Positions 1-11,281 of a stretch of DNA of 64,000 nucleotides are shown piece by piece (the stretch's first letter is position 1; every line of letters starts with the position of its first letter). This DNA is from Terebella lapidaria (Eukaryota > Annelida > Polychaeta > Terebellida > Terebellidae). The stretch covers positions 27,402,165 through 27,466,164 of the forward strand of contig OX424564.1 of assembly GCA_949152475.1 (NCBI GenBank). The letters run 5' to 3'. The translations under genes were made by a program, and so were the position numbers. The notes below the pieces were generated by a model that was not told the origin of the DNA, did not search any database, and saw nothing but the letters and a program-made list of their open reading frames with translations.

Positions 1-1369
1 AACAAGCTTTGTATGGTGATATTTTACGAAGTATTCCTAGTGAAGTAGGAAAGAGTCATAAAAAAGACCATTTATTTGGATTGTAATAAGTACTTCCACA
101 AATACCGCACTCAGTAGATTCCACGATCTCGTGGGTGCATTTTGACCTTGACCCCAGTGCGCGATTATTTATCGCTAATTGGCGGGACATGCTCACGTGA
201 TAACTTACATATAATTATATCCACGAGTAAATCATAAACATGTGGGTGTGTCCGCCAAGACAGCTTCCTGATTGGACAATTCAGTGACTATCTGGCTGGC
301 TGGCTGACTGGCTCAGGGGCCACAGGCTGATTTAATTTGCCTACTGGAATATGGAATACCACCACTAAAACGATAATTATTATGTTGTCGTATCAACTTG
401 TTTTTCATTTTTGCAATAACATACTGTATCTATATATTGTGCGGAATGTATATGCAAAACTTTGAGTGCACATGATTGCAAGAAAGCACTGTTTCAGTGA
501 AGATCAAAACGGGAGTGGTGATGGGTATCATATGAAACGGTGACACACACAAAAAAAAACGGTCGGAACACACGTCTCCTGGGATCATTATCGCTAATAA
601 CTTATTATATTAACCATGATTAGGTATACGGGCGTCATTTTCCTTCCAATGGGCCCCGGGCTCTCCCAATTGGCCACAGTTGAATGGCTGTTGTGGTTCC
701 AAGTGGCACTTTCAAGAATGTAAACAAAAGAAAAATGTCAAAAATCCAAAAAAAAACCAACATCATAGAGGAAGAGCCCTGCTCTTCATAAAAAGTGTAT
801 ATATTCACTCCCCTCTGAACCATAGACTATGATGTGATACTGCCGATGCTGGTCGATTCAGCTGAGGGTACCCATCTTCAAAGCCAATTTCTGAGAAAAC
901 GGATACCGTTGTGATTGAGATTGTAATACTTTGATTTTCGGATTTCTGACATATTTTTTACCCTAGAAAATACCCATGAACATTTTGGACCCCAAAGCAT
1001 AAATAAAAACCCTCCAAGCTCTGGGACTATTTATCGTCTTTAAGGACTGATTGCACGTAACATACCAGTAACTGCAGTGAGGCACTTTCCTATTGACTTA
1101 TAATGTGAAAGTAAAGGTAACAAAATCACGAAGACAATACAATCCCCTGACCTAAAACTCGGCTAGCACACACACATATACTCAAGGACGATGAACCGAG
1201 ACATCGTTTCATAAATTATATCACGGAAGCTGTGTAATTCGATGATTAGATAAATCATTTATTATGTTTCACCGAAACGAGCATTCGTGTGTTTTGCTTG
1301 ACAAACACTGGTTGCTGCGTATGTGTATACTTTATTGTGGTCAAAATAATGAGAATATCTAGGACTATA

Positions 1370-2396
1370 CACCCTGCAACATATCTTAAAGCGGTGACTG
1401 ACCTAGTTCCTTTGTCTTGGGGTCAGGTCATGTTATTGTCACCGACTTGTGCTCAGATTTTTTGGAAGGAAGGTAAACACAAGGTAAGAAAAATGCAATT
1501 TCTGCAACATAACGCATATATATAATAACTGAGGTAGATGATACGATGTCCGAGATACTACTACAAATTTATTTACTTCACAAATATTTGTAGGGGCTGA
1601 AATTCCCCAGAAATTAGGTTTCTTCCATCAATGTTTACCCCAATTTTGAAACGGTGATCACATTCATGGTCATTTTCAATAAATTCTGCACATTGTATTT
1701 AGATAATCTGCACACGGGAGTTAAGATAATCATCTCATGTTTCATACACCCTGCCCATATGCACTAATATCTTGTAATTTCTCAGTTATTCCTAAATTAT
1801 TCCACATGCTTGTCGTGTCACCGATTTGAGTCAAGCGTCACCGACTTAGGTTTACATTTTGGGTATAACCTACCCACTGGTTGAATGAGTTTAACTGTAC
1901 AATGAGCAACTAACATCTTAAGTCGGTGACGCTCGACTCAAATCGGTGACACGACAAGCGTGTGTAGTAATTTAGGAATAAGTGCAAAATTTCAATATAT
2001 TGAAGTGTATGCGCAGGATATATGAAACATGAGATGATTATCTTAACTCCCGTGTACAGATTATCGAAAAACAATGTGCAGAATTTATTGAAAATGACCA
2101 TGAACGTAATCACCGTGTCAAAATTGGGGTAAATATTGATGGAAGAAACCTTATTTCTGGGGAATTTCAGCTCATACAAATATTTGTGAAATACATAAAT
2201 TTGTAGTAGTATCTCGGACATCGTATCATCCCCCTCAGTTATAATATATATGCGTTATGTTGCAGAAATTGCAGTTTTCTTACCGTGTGTTGATCTTTCT
2301 TCCAAAAAATCTGAGCACAAGTCGGTGACAATAACATGACCTGACCCTAGACAAAAGAACTAGGTCAGTCACCGCCTTAAGATATGTTGCAGGGTG
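1370..2396. mobile_element. Foldback DNA transposon (non-autonomous), copy 1
   Basis: The element starts with CACCCTGCAACATATCTTA and ends with its near reverse complement. The two halves are inverted copies of about 480 bp around a short central spacer. It is flanked by TATA on both sides (1366-1369 and 2397-2400), while the paralogous site in the tandem copy near 8650 has a single TATA, so the target-site duplication is 4 bp. No transposase is encoded. The CAC...GTG ends and 4-bp duplication recall the CMC/Chapaev group, which is an inference from termini only. A second copy lies at 16882-17909. Confidence 0.88.
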
Positions 2397-2445
2397 TATA
2401 CTTCCTGTGAGATGAATACAATCATTGGGTGGGAGCTTGCCCATT

Positions 2446-2605
2446 ATTCTTGATGAGTCAACTCGGTAAAAATCTTTCCTCGCAGGGGCTTTGCTCGGGA
2501 ATTTTTTTTTGTCCATAAGGCTTTCAGATGCCCCTGTGATCAAAGATTTTTGCCGAGCAAAGCCCCTGCGAGGAAAGATTTTTACCGAGTTGACTCGTCA
2601 AGAAT
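2446..2605. repeat. Long hairpin with 53-bp arms, copy A
   Basis: The arms 2446-2498 and 2553-2605 are reverse complements with about one mismatch, separated by a 54-nt loop. An outer inverted repeat (GGGTGGGAGCTTGCCCAT near 2427 and its complement near 3135-3155) suggests the hairpin lies inside a small transposon of about 0.7 kb. No coding capacity is recognised. Confidence 0.8.
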
Positions 2606-4084
2606 CATTATTATCATTTTTGCGGGCGCTGCTGTCCGTTAACGAAACAATACACGTATGTTATTCACGCAACCGATGACATCAAATAACGTTTTCGACT
2701 ACCCAACACAAGACGCGTGCCTCGAATGAAACTGCTCTTCATTCGACGCCCGCGCCTTGTGAAACTAGTTCAAACGACTGTTTTTTTTTATTTGCAAGTG
2801 ATACCTAATGATAGATTCGTTATGATAGTGCGTCGGAGAGAGTGTGCTATGACCAGAATGAGAATCAGAGCAATCGGAACAGTCAACACAAAATGCAAAA
2901 TTGAGTCGTCCGTCAAATGCTACACAGGTTTACTGTCCTTATCAAGTTTTTCAAGTTCTACTCAGACTATGAAAATGATAATAATAGTAATGACGATGGT
3001 TTGCCAGGCGGTGTGGCGGTTTGAAGGCCCTCCTTGGTCCATTGGACGCCTTCCAGACAGTGTCTACCCGAGCCTTGGCGAGGTATGTTATATGGGCAAG
3101 CTCCCACTCACTGACTCCCACCCAGTGACCGATATGTTGTATGGGCAAGCTCCCACCCAGTGACAATGAGCGGAACATTCTTAACCCCAAACACCTCGGT
3201 GCACCCGAGTGCATATCACCCGTGAGTTTTACTGGCATCTCTATTTGCTATAGCTATTTGCTGTACAACCTAATCCTTTCACTCCCCCTATTGTGAGTGT
3301 ATTTTGTCTACTGAGAAATATGTCGGAAAATGACATATGTAAACGATGATTTTAACAGCTATAACAATATTTAGTAAGAAACGGAGTCTCGGTTGGTGAT
3401 CCTCGATGGCTAACGATCAGAAACGCAAAGTTTCACGCTGATTGGAAGTACTGTATGTAAATGTATGAATTTGTTACCTTTACATTTACATTTTAAGTGA
3501 ATGGACAGCTGGTCAATTCCAGGTTCATGATAATTACATGCGATCAATCCTTAAAATATGTCAACACGCTGTTTATGAATTCAGAATGAATGTACAAATA
3601 TATATGTTGCAATTCGGATAATATTCATGTTGTTCACACTCACTTGGTCAAGTTTGTGTGATATTCGTGTACTATTAGTATTAAATTCATTACTTAGTTA
3701 CAAGTTTCCTCCTGAAATTTGGCTCTACACACACGCGTCTCGTGCATGTGCCTACAGGCGCCTATGCAAACGAACCACACAGACAGTGGGCATTGAACCT
3801 TATATGGCAAACCATAAACCGGTGTATACTTCAAGGGTGACACTCGGTGCACGCTTTGCTGGGCCCATTCAATGATAAAAATGTCACGAACCAAACTTCT
3901 GTGTCTGTTTCCGTAAAGGAATGTTAGGATGGACATGCTAGACGCACTGATTCCATACAGGAAATACTTTTCTCGCAGTGCTTGTTTACATTCATCAACG
4001 AGAGTGTGAATCTGTCAACTGAGGTCCGTTCTACGGAGAAGTTGATGGAAAGTACAATTGAAGTAATATTACTACGGAGTCAGG

Positions 4085-5269
4085 ATGAGCAGTGAATCAA
4101 CAGAAATGGACGTGCTCAATACATGTAACACATCGGGGGAATCCACCAATGATCCTCCGTCGAATATTTCCGGCACTGAAACGGATGCTCTCATTGACAA
4201 AGAACAGAAAGAGAAGGACGCCGAGCCGGATATCAAAAAGCGATTTCTCGGTTACTCTTCTATTGTGATTGGGACGTTAGGAATATGTTTTGGCTTGATG
4301 TTCTCTCAGCTTCTCAACCGCTTGATTCCACACTCGGAACTTAACGCCCTACGATATGCCGTCCAATTCGTGTTTTCAGTTATAATAGTGGGAGCGTCTG
4401 AGGAGAAACAAGTTCGCGTACCGAGAGAGAAGGTTGGCTGGCTGATACTGGGCTCAGTTTGCATTGTAGCTTGCAGTTATGCAAGTTATGGACAATCATA
4501 CTACCTCCCACTTGGATTGGCTCGCGTTGTTACCAAAAGTGTGGAATTGTTCATCTTCTGCATAGTAACTTTAATACTATTTAGAAGTGTAGTAAAGGAA
4601 CAAATCGTCGCATTATGTTTGTGTATGATTGGCGCGTTGTTAGTAGTTCAACCACCTTTCATCTTTAAGAACATGGGCGAATCCCTGGTGAATTCCTCAG
4701 CCGCTCTACATTCGCCATGCAATTTGTCGCCCACGAATGTAGCGAGTACAAGCGGGAATAATACCTCAATTGTTGGATACAGTAATGCAAAGAAGGATTC
4801 TATCATTGGATATAGTCTAACATTCGTGGAGGGTTTGGCCAACGCCATTTATGTACTAATCATCCGTTACAAGCTGAACAACTTGGACACAAAGATTGCG
4901 ATGTTTTGGGTGTCGTTGACTGGAGTCTCAATTTCGATAGTTCTAATGCTCGCCACTGAGGTTCCCACGCTTCCTCATTTAAGGGTTTGTGCAATGTTTC
5001 TCGCCGGGCACATGTTGATATCTGGAAGTCACAACTTTTTTTTTGCGTTTGGATATAGGTACAGCCCTCCACTGGTGACGGGCCTTCTCAAAATGATTCA
5101 AATACCTGGATGTTTCGCCCTACAGTACACAGTACTCTCTGGAATGTACCCGGGTCACGCCAACGTTGTTGAGATTGTGGGCGCTGTTGTTGTGATCACT
5201 GGAATTGTCTTGGCACCGCTGATTGAAGCCGTGAAATATTATCAGGAAAAAAGAACAGAAACTGATTGA
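4085..5269 (+). CDS. DMT/EamA-superfamily transporter, SLC35G-like, copy A
   Basis: This is a single-exon 394-residue multi-pass membrane protein. About ten hydrophobic segments lie near residues 55-76, 86-104, 115-133, 137-152, 152-168, 171-190, 239-260, 270-290, 302-323 and 361-381. The N-terminus (1-50) is acidic and polar, and the loop at 192-238 holds possible N-glycosylation sites (NSS at 203, NNT at 225). The two halves, each with a helix-dense repeat, and the PLGLARVV stretch after the third helix fit the drug/metabolite transporter fold of the SLC35 family. Members carry nucleotide-sugars or small metabolites across Golgi or plasma membranes; the substrate here cannot be told. The start at 4085 follows GTCAGG and is the first ATG of the frame. 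AATAAA follows at 5369. The lack of introns suggests an old retrocopy or a natively intronless family. Family assignment is by pattern, not by search. Confidence 0.8.
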   Translation: MSSESTEMDVLNTCNTSGESTNDPPSNISGTETDALIDKEQKEKDAEPDIKKRFLGYSSIVIGTLGICFGLMFSQLLNRLIPHSELNALRYAVQFVFSVIIVGASEEKQVRVPREKVGWLILGSVCIVACSYASYGQSYYLPLGLARVVTKSVELFIFCIVTLILFRSVVKEQIVALCLCMIGALLVVQPPFIFKNMGESLVNSSAALHSPCNLSPTNVASTSGNNTSIVGYSNAKKDSIIGYSLTFVEGLANAIYVLIIRYKLNNLDTKIAMFWVSLTGVSISIVLMLATEVPTLPHLRVCAMFLAGHMLISGSHNFFFAFGYRYSPPLVTGLLKMIQIPGCFALQYTVLSGMYPGHANVVEIVGAVVVITGIVLAPLIEAVKYYQEKRTETD

Positions 5270-5368
5270 GGTTCTCTGTGTATAGTTCGTAGTTAAATAT
5301 ATTATTCCCACTATAAGCATGTAGGCTGAATTGTAATTTTGTGTTTTTTTGGTAGAAAGTGATTTGTC

Positions 5369-5374
5369 AATAAA
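5369..5374 (+). promoter_or_regulatory. Polyadenylation signal of transporter copy A
   Basis: AATAAA lies 100 bp after the stop codon and is followed within 30 bp by T/G-rich sequence. It is conserved in copy B at 12568. Confidence 0.7.
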
Positions 5375-5569
5375 ACCTGCTCCCAAATGTGCTGATTTGA
5401 TCTATATTTTACCATTGCAAACTGGTCATCCTCTCTTCTTCAGTCGAGTGTCTGGCGTGCTGCCTGACGGTGTTCTTTTGTGAAATCACATCTTTGCTCG
5501 CTCAATGTGTGCTAGTTTTCTTGCTGGTAACATCTTTGTACATGCTTTGTGGTGTCTGACACCTTTTGC

Positions 5570-5990
5570 AAGATGTTTCTTGAAAGTGATGTCAGATCCT
5601 CGCGCAGTGGGCTGGCAGTATAAATAAAATCTGATTTATTTGGTTATTAGTGTGGTGATTTTGCCCAAAGATCAAGACAGCCATTTTAGCTGGTTTCGTA
5701 CACCATACTTAGGTCACTTCAGATTCGATGTATGCGTCCTCTTGACAACGTCTATTCTTTCTCGATCAGCTCCACTGTTTCTTGAAAGTGATGTCAGATC
5801 CTCGCGCAGTGGGCTGGCAGTATAAATACTGATAGCCAGCTTGGATTCAGGAAGTTCATGGAGTTGTCTCTGAGTTGCCTCATGGGTCTCGTCTCCCCAG
5901 TCCAGAGTGAATAGCCCTCTGGCTCCCGGGGAAAATTCAATGGGTCATCCATCAGGCCTGGGGGGGGGGGGGGGGGGGCGCTGGGGTGCA
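5570..5990 (+). promoter_or_regulatory. Duplicated CRE-TATA promoter-like module, copy A
   Basis: TGATGTCA (5587-5594) lies 32 bp upstream of TATAAATA (5619-5626), and the same pair recurs at 5789-5796 and 5821-5828 inside a repeated block of about 55 bp. Related modules at 18798-18837 and 33301-33339 keep the same spacing. Downstream of the second TATA is a conserved stretch starting near 5850 with a short frame (MELSLSCLMGLVSPVQSE) that ends quickly, then a G-run of about 20 bp at 5960. No transcript or product is recognised. The promoter role is inferred from site spacing. Confidence 0.5.
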
Positions 5991-7281
5991 TTTATCTGCT
6001 GTTCACATGTCTGGATTGGTAGTCTTTCGTTCGTACGTACATTAATTATTTAAATATTTAATTAATCATTCAAGTCAGGTAACATAAATGTTTTACAAAT
6101 TCAAAAATATTCGTTTTCTTCATGCCTTGCGGCTTAGATCAAGGAAGAGCAGTGAAGTAAACCGGAGTGTATTTCGGTCTTGTCCATTGCTTGGCAACTG
6201 CTTTGTTGGCCTCTCGGGATGTCACTAGAACAATAGACTCATCATAATTGTACATGTCATATTCTGAAGCGATTTTTTTGATTTGATTTGATTTATTTCA
6301 TCACAAAACATCAGTGATACAAACAAGTACATATATATACATGTACAAATACATGTACATAAAAGGGAAATATACATGACAAAATACATAGGATAATCAG
6401 GATTGTATAATGATGAGGAGCACTAAAAAGACACCAGAAACACACGTGAGAACGCCTTATTTCCATAGTGGACCTCGGAAACTTATGAACACATGATGAC
6501 AGCAAAGTGTGATAAAATCCTTGGCATACTGGAGTAGTGTGTCATTGTCACCGTACGTCATCTTATTAGATAATGATGTATTTTATATTCTTGACATCCA
6601 TTGGTGACTTTGAAGCTTATCAAACTCTTGATGTTGTTTCGTTGGGACGGTGGTTAATTGCAAAATGGACCTGAGTTGACCTTTTGTTATCCATTGAAAA
6701 CCATGCACTTAAACTACATGTATACACTCCCCGGTGATCCATATACTTAACATGTAAAGGTTCTTCACAGATGCATGTTGATCTTCGTTTCCAAATTTTG
6801 ACAATTTGTTCTTGACAACTCCCTTCCCCCCCCCCCCCCAAAAAAAAAACAACCAACAGATATCTGCATTGGTGTCTGAATAATTCGTGATAAAACCACA
6901 GGTACATATCCTGTATCGTATTTGTGATAAATAATCATAATTGGATACCACAACTATTAGAAATGGACGCCAGTTGGCGAAAAAGCTTGGCGTAAAATAT
7001 ACGATTTGGCAGGGCGAGCATTTCTATACCCACCTTGCCAAATAACCTCAAAGTGTCGGCAACACCTATTGCACGTGCATTGGCTTCTTATACATTCACA
7101 GTACGTAATACTGTGGACACTGAAAAACTGTATTTATTGTCAGTTTTAGATAATGTGTCCTCGAATATCCTCGTGTTGTTTGAGATTTGGAATATATTCG
7201 ATTGTTCCGTCTAACGATCTAGTCAAATCTCGTGAAATCTCGCTTCACTTCAGTAGGCATTTCTGATTAAATTTCCCCATA
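5991..7281. other. Non-coding flank of copy A plus junction
   Basis: AT-rich sequence without a supported gene. It includes a C-run next to an A-run near 6828-6850. Diverged matches to this stretch occur at 42780-42890, 44040-44280 and 48990-50700, which identifies a third, older copy of the unit. Bases 7218-7281 join the two young copies. Confidence 0.6.
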
Positions 7282-8697
7282 AACAAGCTTTGTATGGTGA
7301 TATTTTTACGAAGTATTCCTAGTGAAGTAGGAAGGAGTCATAGAAAAGACCATTTATTTGGATTGTAATAAGTACTTCCACAAATACCGCACTCAGTGGA
7401 TTCCACGATCTCGTGGGTGCATTTTGACCTTGACCCCAGTGCGCGATTATTTATCGCTAATTGGCGGGACATGCTCACGTGATAACTTACATATAATTAT
7501 ATCCACGCGTAAATCATAAACATGTGGGTGTGTCCGCCAAGACAGCTTCCTGATTGGACAATTCAGTGACTATCTGGCTGGCTGGCTGACTGGCTCAGGG
7601 GCCACAGGCTGATTTAATTTGCCTACTGGAATATGGAACACCACCACTAAAACGATATTTATTATGTTGTCGTATCAACTTGTTTTTCATTTTTGCAATA
7701 GCATACTGTATCTATATATTGTGCGGAATGTATATGCAAAACTTTGAGTGCACATGATTGCAAGAAAGCACTGTTTCAGTGAAGATCAAAACGGGAGTGG
7801 TGATGGGTATCATATGAAACGGTGACACACACAAAAAAAAACGGTCGGAACACACGTCTCCTGGGATCATTATCGCTAATAACTTATTATATTAACTATG
7901 ATTAGGTATACGGGCGTCATTTTCCTCCCAATGGGCCCCGGGCTCTCCCAATTGGCCACAGTTGAATGGCCTGTTGTGGTTCCAAGTGGCACTTTCAAGA
8001 ATGTAAACAAAAGAAAAATTTCAAAAATCCAAAAAAAAACCAACATCATAGAGGAAGAGCCCTGCTCTTCATAAAAAGTGTATATATTCACTCCCCTCTG
8101 AACCATAGACTATGATGTGATACTGCCGATGCTGGTCGATTCAGCTGAGGGTACCCATCTTCAAAGCCAATTTCTGAGAAAACGGATACCGTTGTGATTG
8201 AGATTGTAATACTTTGATTTTCGGATTTCTGACATATTTTTTACCCTAGAAAATACCCATGAACATTTTGGACCCCAAAGCATAAATAAAAACCCTCCAA
8301 GCTCTGGGACTATTTATCGTCTTTAAGGACTGATTGCACGTAACATACCAGTGACTGCAGTGAGGCACTTTCCTATTGACTTATAATGTGAAAGTAAAGG
8401 TAACAAAATCACGAAGACAATACAATCCCCTGACCTAAAACTCGGCTAGCACACACACGTATACTCATGGACGATGAACCGAGACATCGTTTCATAAATT
8501 ATATCACGGAAGCTGTGTAATTCGATGATTAGATAAATCATTTATTATGTTTCACCGAAATGAGCATTCGTGTGTTTTGCTTGACAAACACTGGTTGCTG
8601 CGTATGTGTATACTTTATTGTGGTCAAAATAATGAGAATATCTAGGACTATACTTCCTGTGAGATGAATACAATCATTGGGTGGGAGCTTGCCCATT

Positions 8698-8857
8698 ATT
8701 CTTGACGAGTCAACTCGGTAAAAATCTTTCCTCGCAGGGGCTTTGCTCGGGAATTTTTTTTTGTCCATAAGGCTTTCAGATGCCCCTGTGATCAAAGATT
8801 TTTGCCGAGCAAAGCCCCTGCAAGGAAAGATTTTTACCGAGTTGACTCGTCAAGAAT
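8698..8857. repeat. Long hairpin with 53-bp arms, copy B
   Basis: This is the counterpart of the hairpin at 2446-2605. The arms pair almost perfectly, with a slightly different mismatch pattern. Confidence 0.78.
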
Positions 8858-9265
8858 CATTATTATCATTTTTGCGGGCGCTGCTGTCCGTTAACGAAAC
8901 AATACACGTATGTTATTCACGCAACCGATGACATCAAATAACGTTTTCGACTACCCAACACAAGACGCGTGCCTCGAATGAAACTGCTCTTCATTCGACG
9001 CCCGCGCCTTGTGAAACTAGTTCAAACGACTGTTTTTTTTATTTGCAAGTGATACCTAATGATAGATTCGTTATGATAGTGCGTCGGAGAGAGTGTGCTA
9101 TGACCAGAATGAGAATCAGAGCAATCGGAACAGTCAACACAAAATGCAAAATTGAGTCGTCCTTCAAATGCTACACAGGTTTACTGTCCTTATCAAGTTT
9201 TTCAAGTTCTACTCAGACTATGAAAATGATAATAATAGTAATGACGATGGTTTGCCAGGCGGTGT

Positions 9266-11247
9266 GGCGGTTTGAAGGCCCTCCTTGGTCCATTGGACGC
9301 CTTCCAGACAGTGTCTACCCGAGCCTTGGCGAGGTATGTTATATGGGCAAGCTCCCACTCACTGACTCCCACCCAGTGACAATGAGCGGAACTTTCTTAA
9401 CCCCAAACACCTCGGTGCACCCGAGTGCATATCACCCGTGAGTTTTACTGGCATCTCTAGCTATTTGCTGTACAACCTAATCCTCTCACTCCCCCTATTG
9501 TGAGTGTATTTTGTCTACTGAGAAATATGTCGGAAAATGACATATGAAAACGATGATTTTAACAGCTTTAACAATATTTAGTAAGAAACGGAGTCTCGGT
9601 TGGTGATCCTCGATGGCTAACAATCAGAAACGCAAAGTTTCACGCTGATTGGAAGTACTGTATGTAAATGTATGAATTTGTTGCCTTTACATTTACATTT
9701 TAAGTGAATGGACAACTGGTCAATTCCAGGTTCATGATAATTACATGCGATCAATCCTTAAAATATGTCAACACGCTGTTTATGAATTCAGAATGAATGC
9801 ACAAATATATATGTTGCAATTCGGATAATATTCATGTTGTTCACACTCACTTGGTCAAGTTTGTGTGATATTCGTGTACTATTAGTATTAAATTCATTAC
9901 TTAGTTACAAGTTTCCTCCTGAAATTTGGCTCTACACACACGCGTCTAGTGCATGTGCCTACAGGCGCCTATGCAAACGAACCACACAGACAGAGGGCAT
10001 TGAACCTTATATGGCAAACCATAAACCGGTGTATACTTCAAGGGTGACACCCGGTGCACGCTTTGCTGGGCCCATTCAATGATAAAAATGTCACGAACCA
10101 GACTTCTGTGTCTGTTTCCGTAAAGGAATGTTAGGATGGACATGCTAGACGCACTGATTCCATACAGGGAATACTTTTCTCGCAGTGCTTGTTACATTCA
10201 TCAATGAGAGTGTGAATCTGTCAACTGAGGTCCGCTGTACTGAGAAGTTGATGAAAGGCGGTTTGAAGGCCCTCCTTGGTCCATTGGACGCCTTCCAGAC
10301 AGTGTCTACCCGAGCCTTGGCGAGGTATGTTATATGGGCAAGCTCCCACTCACTGACTCCCACCCAGTGACAATGAGCGGAACTTTCTTAACCCCAAACA
10401 CCTCGGTGCACCCGAGTGCATATCACCCGTGAGTTTTACTGGCATCTCTAGCTATTTGCTGTACAACCTAATCCTCTCACTCCCCCTATTGTGAGTGTAT
10501 TTTGTCTACTGAGAAATATGTCGGAAAATGACATATGAAAACGATGATTTTAACAGCTTTAACAATATTTAGTAAGAAACGGAGTCTCGGTTGGTGATCC
10601 TCGATGGCTAACAATCAGAAACGCAAAGTTTCACGCTGATTGGAAGTACTGTATGTAAATGTATGAATTTGTTGCCTTTACATTTACATTTTAAGTGAAT
10701 GGACAACTGGTCAATTCCAGGTTCATGATAACTACATGCGATCAATCCTTAAAATATGTCAACACGCTGTTTATGAATTCAGAATGAATGCACAAATATA
10801 TATGTTGCAATTCGGATAATATTCATGTTGTTCACACTCACTTGGTCAAGTTTGTGTGATATTCGTGTACTATTAGTATTAAATTCATTACTTAGTTACA
10901 AGTTTCCTCCTGAAATTTGGCTCTACACACACGCGTCTAGTGCATGTGCCTACAGGCGCCTATGCAAACGAACCACACAGACAGAGGGCATTGAACCTTA
11001 TATGGCAAACCATAAACCGGTGTATACTTCAAGGGTGACACCCGGTGCACGCTTTGCTGGGCCCATTCAATGATAAAAATGTCACGAACCAGACTTCTGT
11101 GTCTGTTTCCGTAAAGGAATGTTAGGATGGACATGCTAGACGCACTGATTCCATACAGGGAATACTTTTCTCGCAGTGCTTGTTACATTCATCAATGAGA
11201 GTGTGAATCTGTCAACTGAGGTCCGCTGTACTGAGAAGTTGATGAAA
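9266..11247. repeat. 991-bp tandem duplication upstream of transporter copy B
   Basis: The block 9266-10256 is repeated at 10257-11247 with an offset of 991 bp and almost no differences (for example ATAATTACATG versus ATAACTACATG). Copy A of the big unit has this sequence once. The duplication ends about 35 bp before the transporter start codon, so it doubles the presumed 5' region. No gene is recognised inside it. Confidence 0.93.
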
Positions 11248-11281
11248 AGTACAATTGAAGTAATATTACTACGGAGTCAGG

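Larger units (their letters stand above)
1..7217. repeat. Copy A of a ~7.28 kb tandem segmental duplication
   Basis: Base 1 corresponds to base 7282, and the match runs to the shared end sequence CGTCTAACGA at 7217 (copy A) and 14410 (copy B). The unit holds one transporter gene, its upstream region and about 1.9 kb of downstream sequence. Copy A probably starts before the window, because the 64 bp joining the copies (7218-7281) have no partner here. Copy A carries a private 1.03 kb transposon. The stretches 1-1369, 2606-4084 and 5375-5570 show no gene, only AT-rich non-coding sequence shared with copy B. Confidence 0.93.

Noticed and set aside
3627-3936. ~80-codon frames upstream of the transporters, repeated at 9834 and 10825
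   Set aside because: They are conserved only because the DNA is freshly duplicated; frames overlap on both strands and show no family features.
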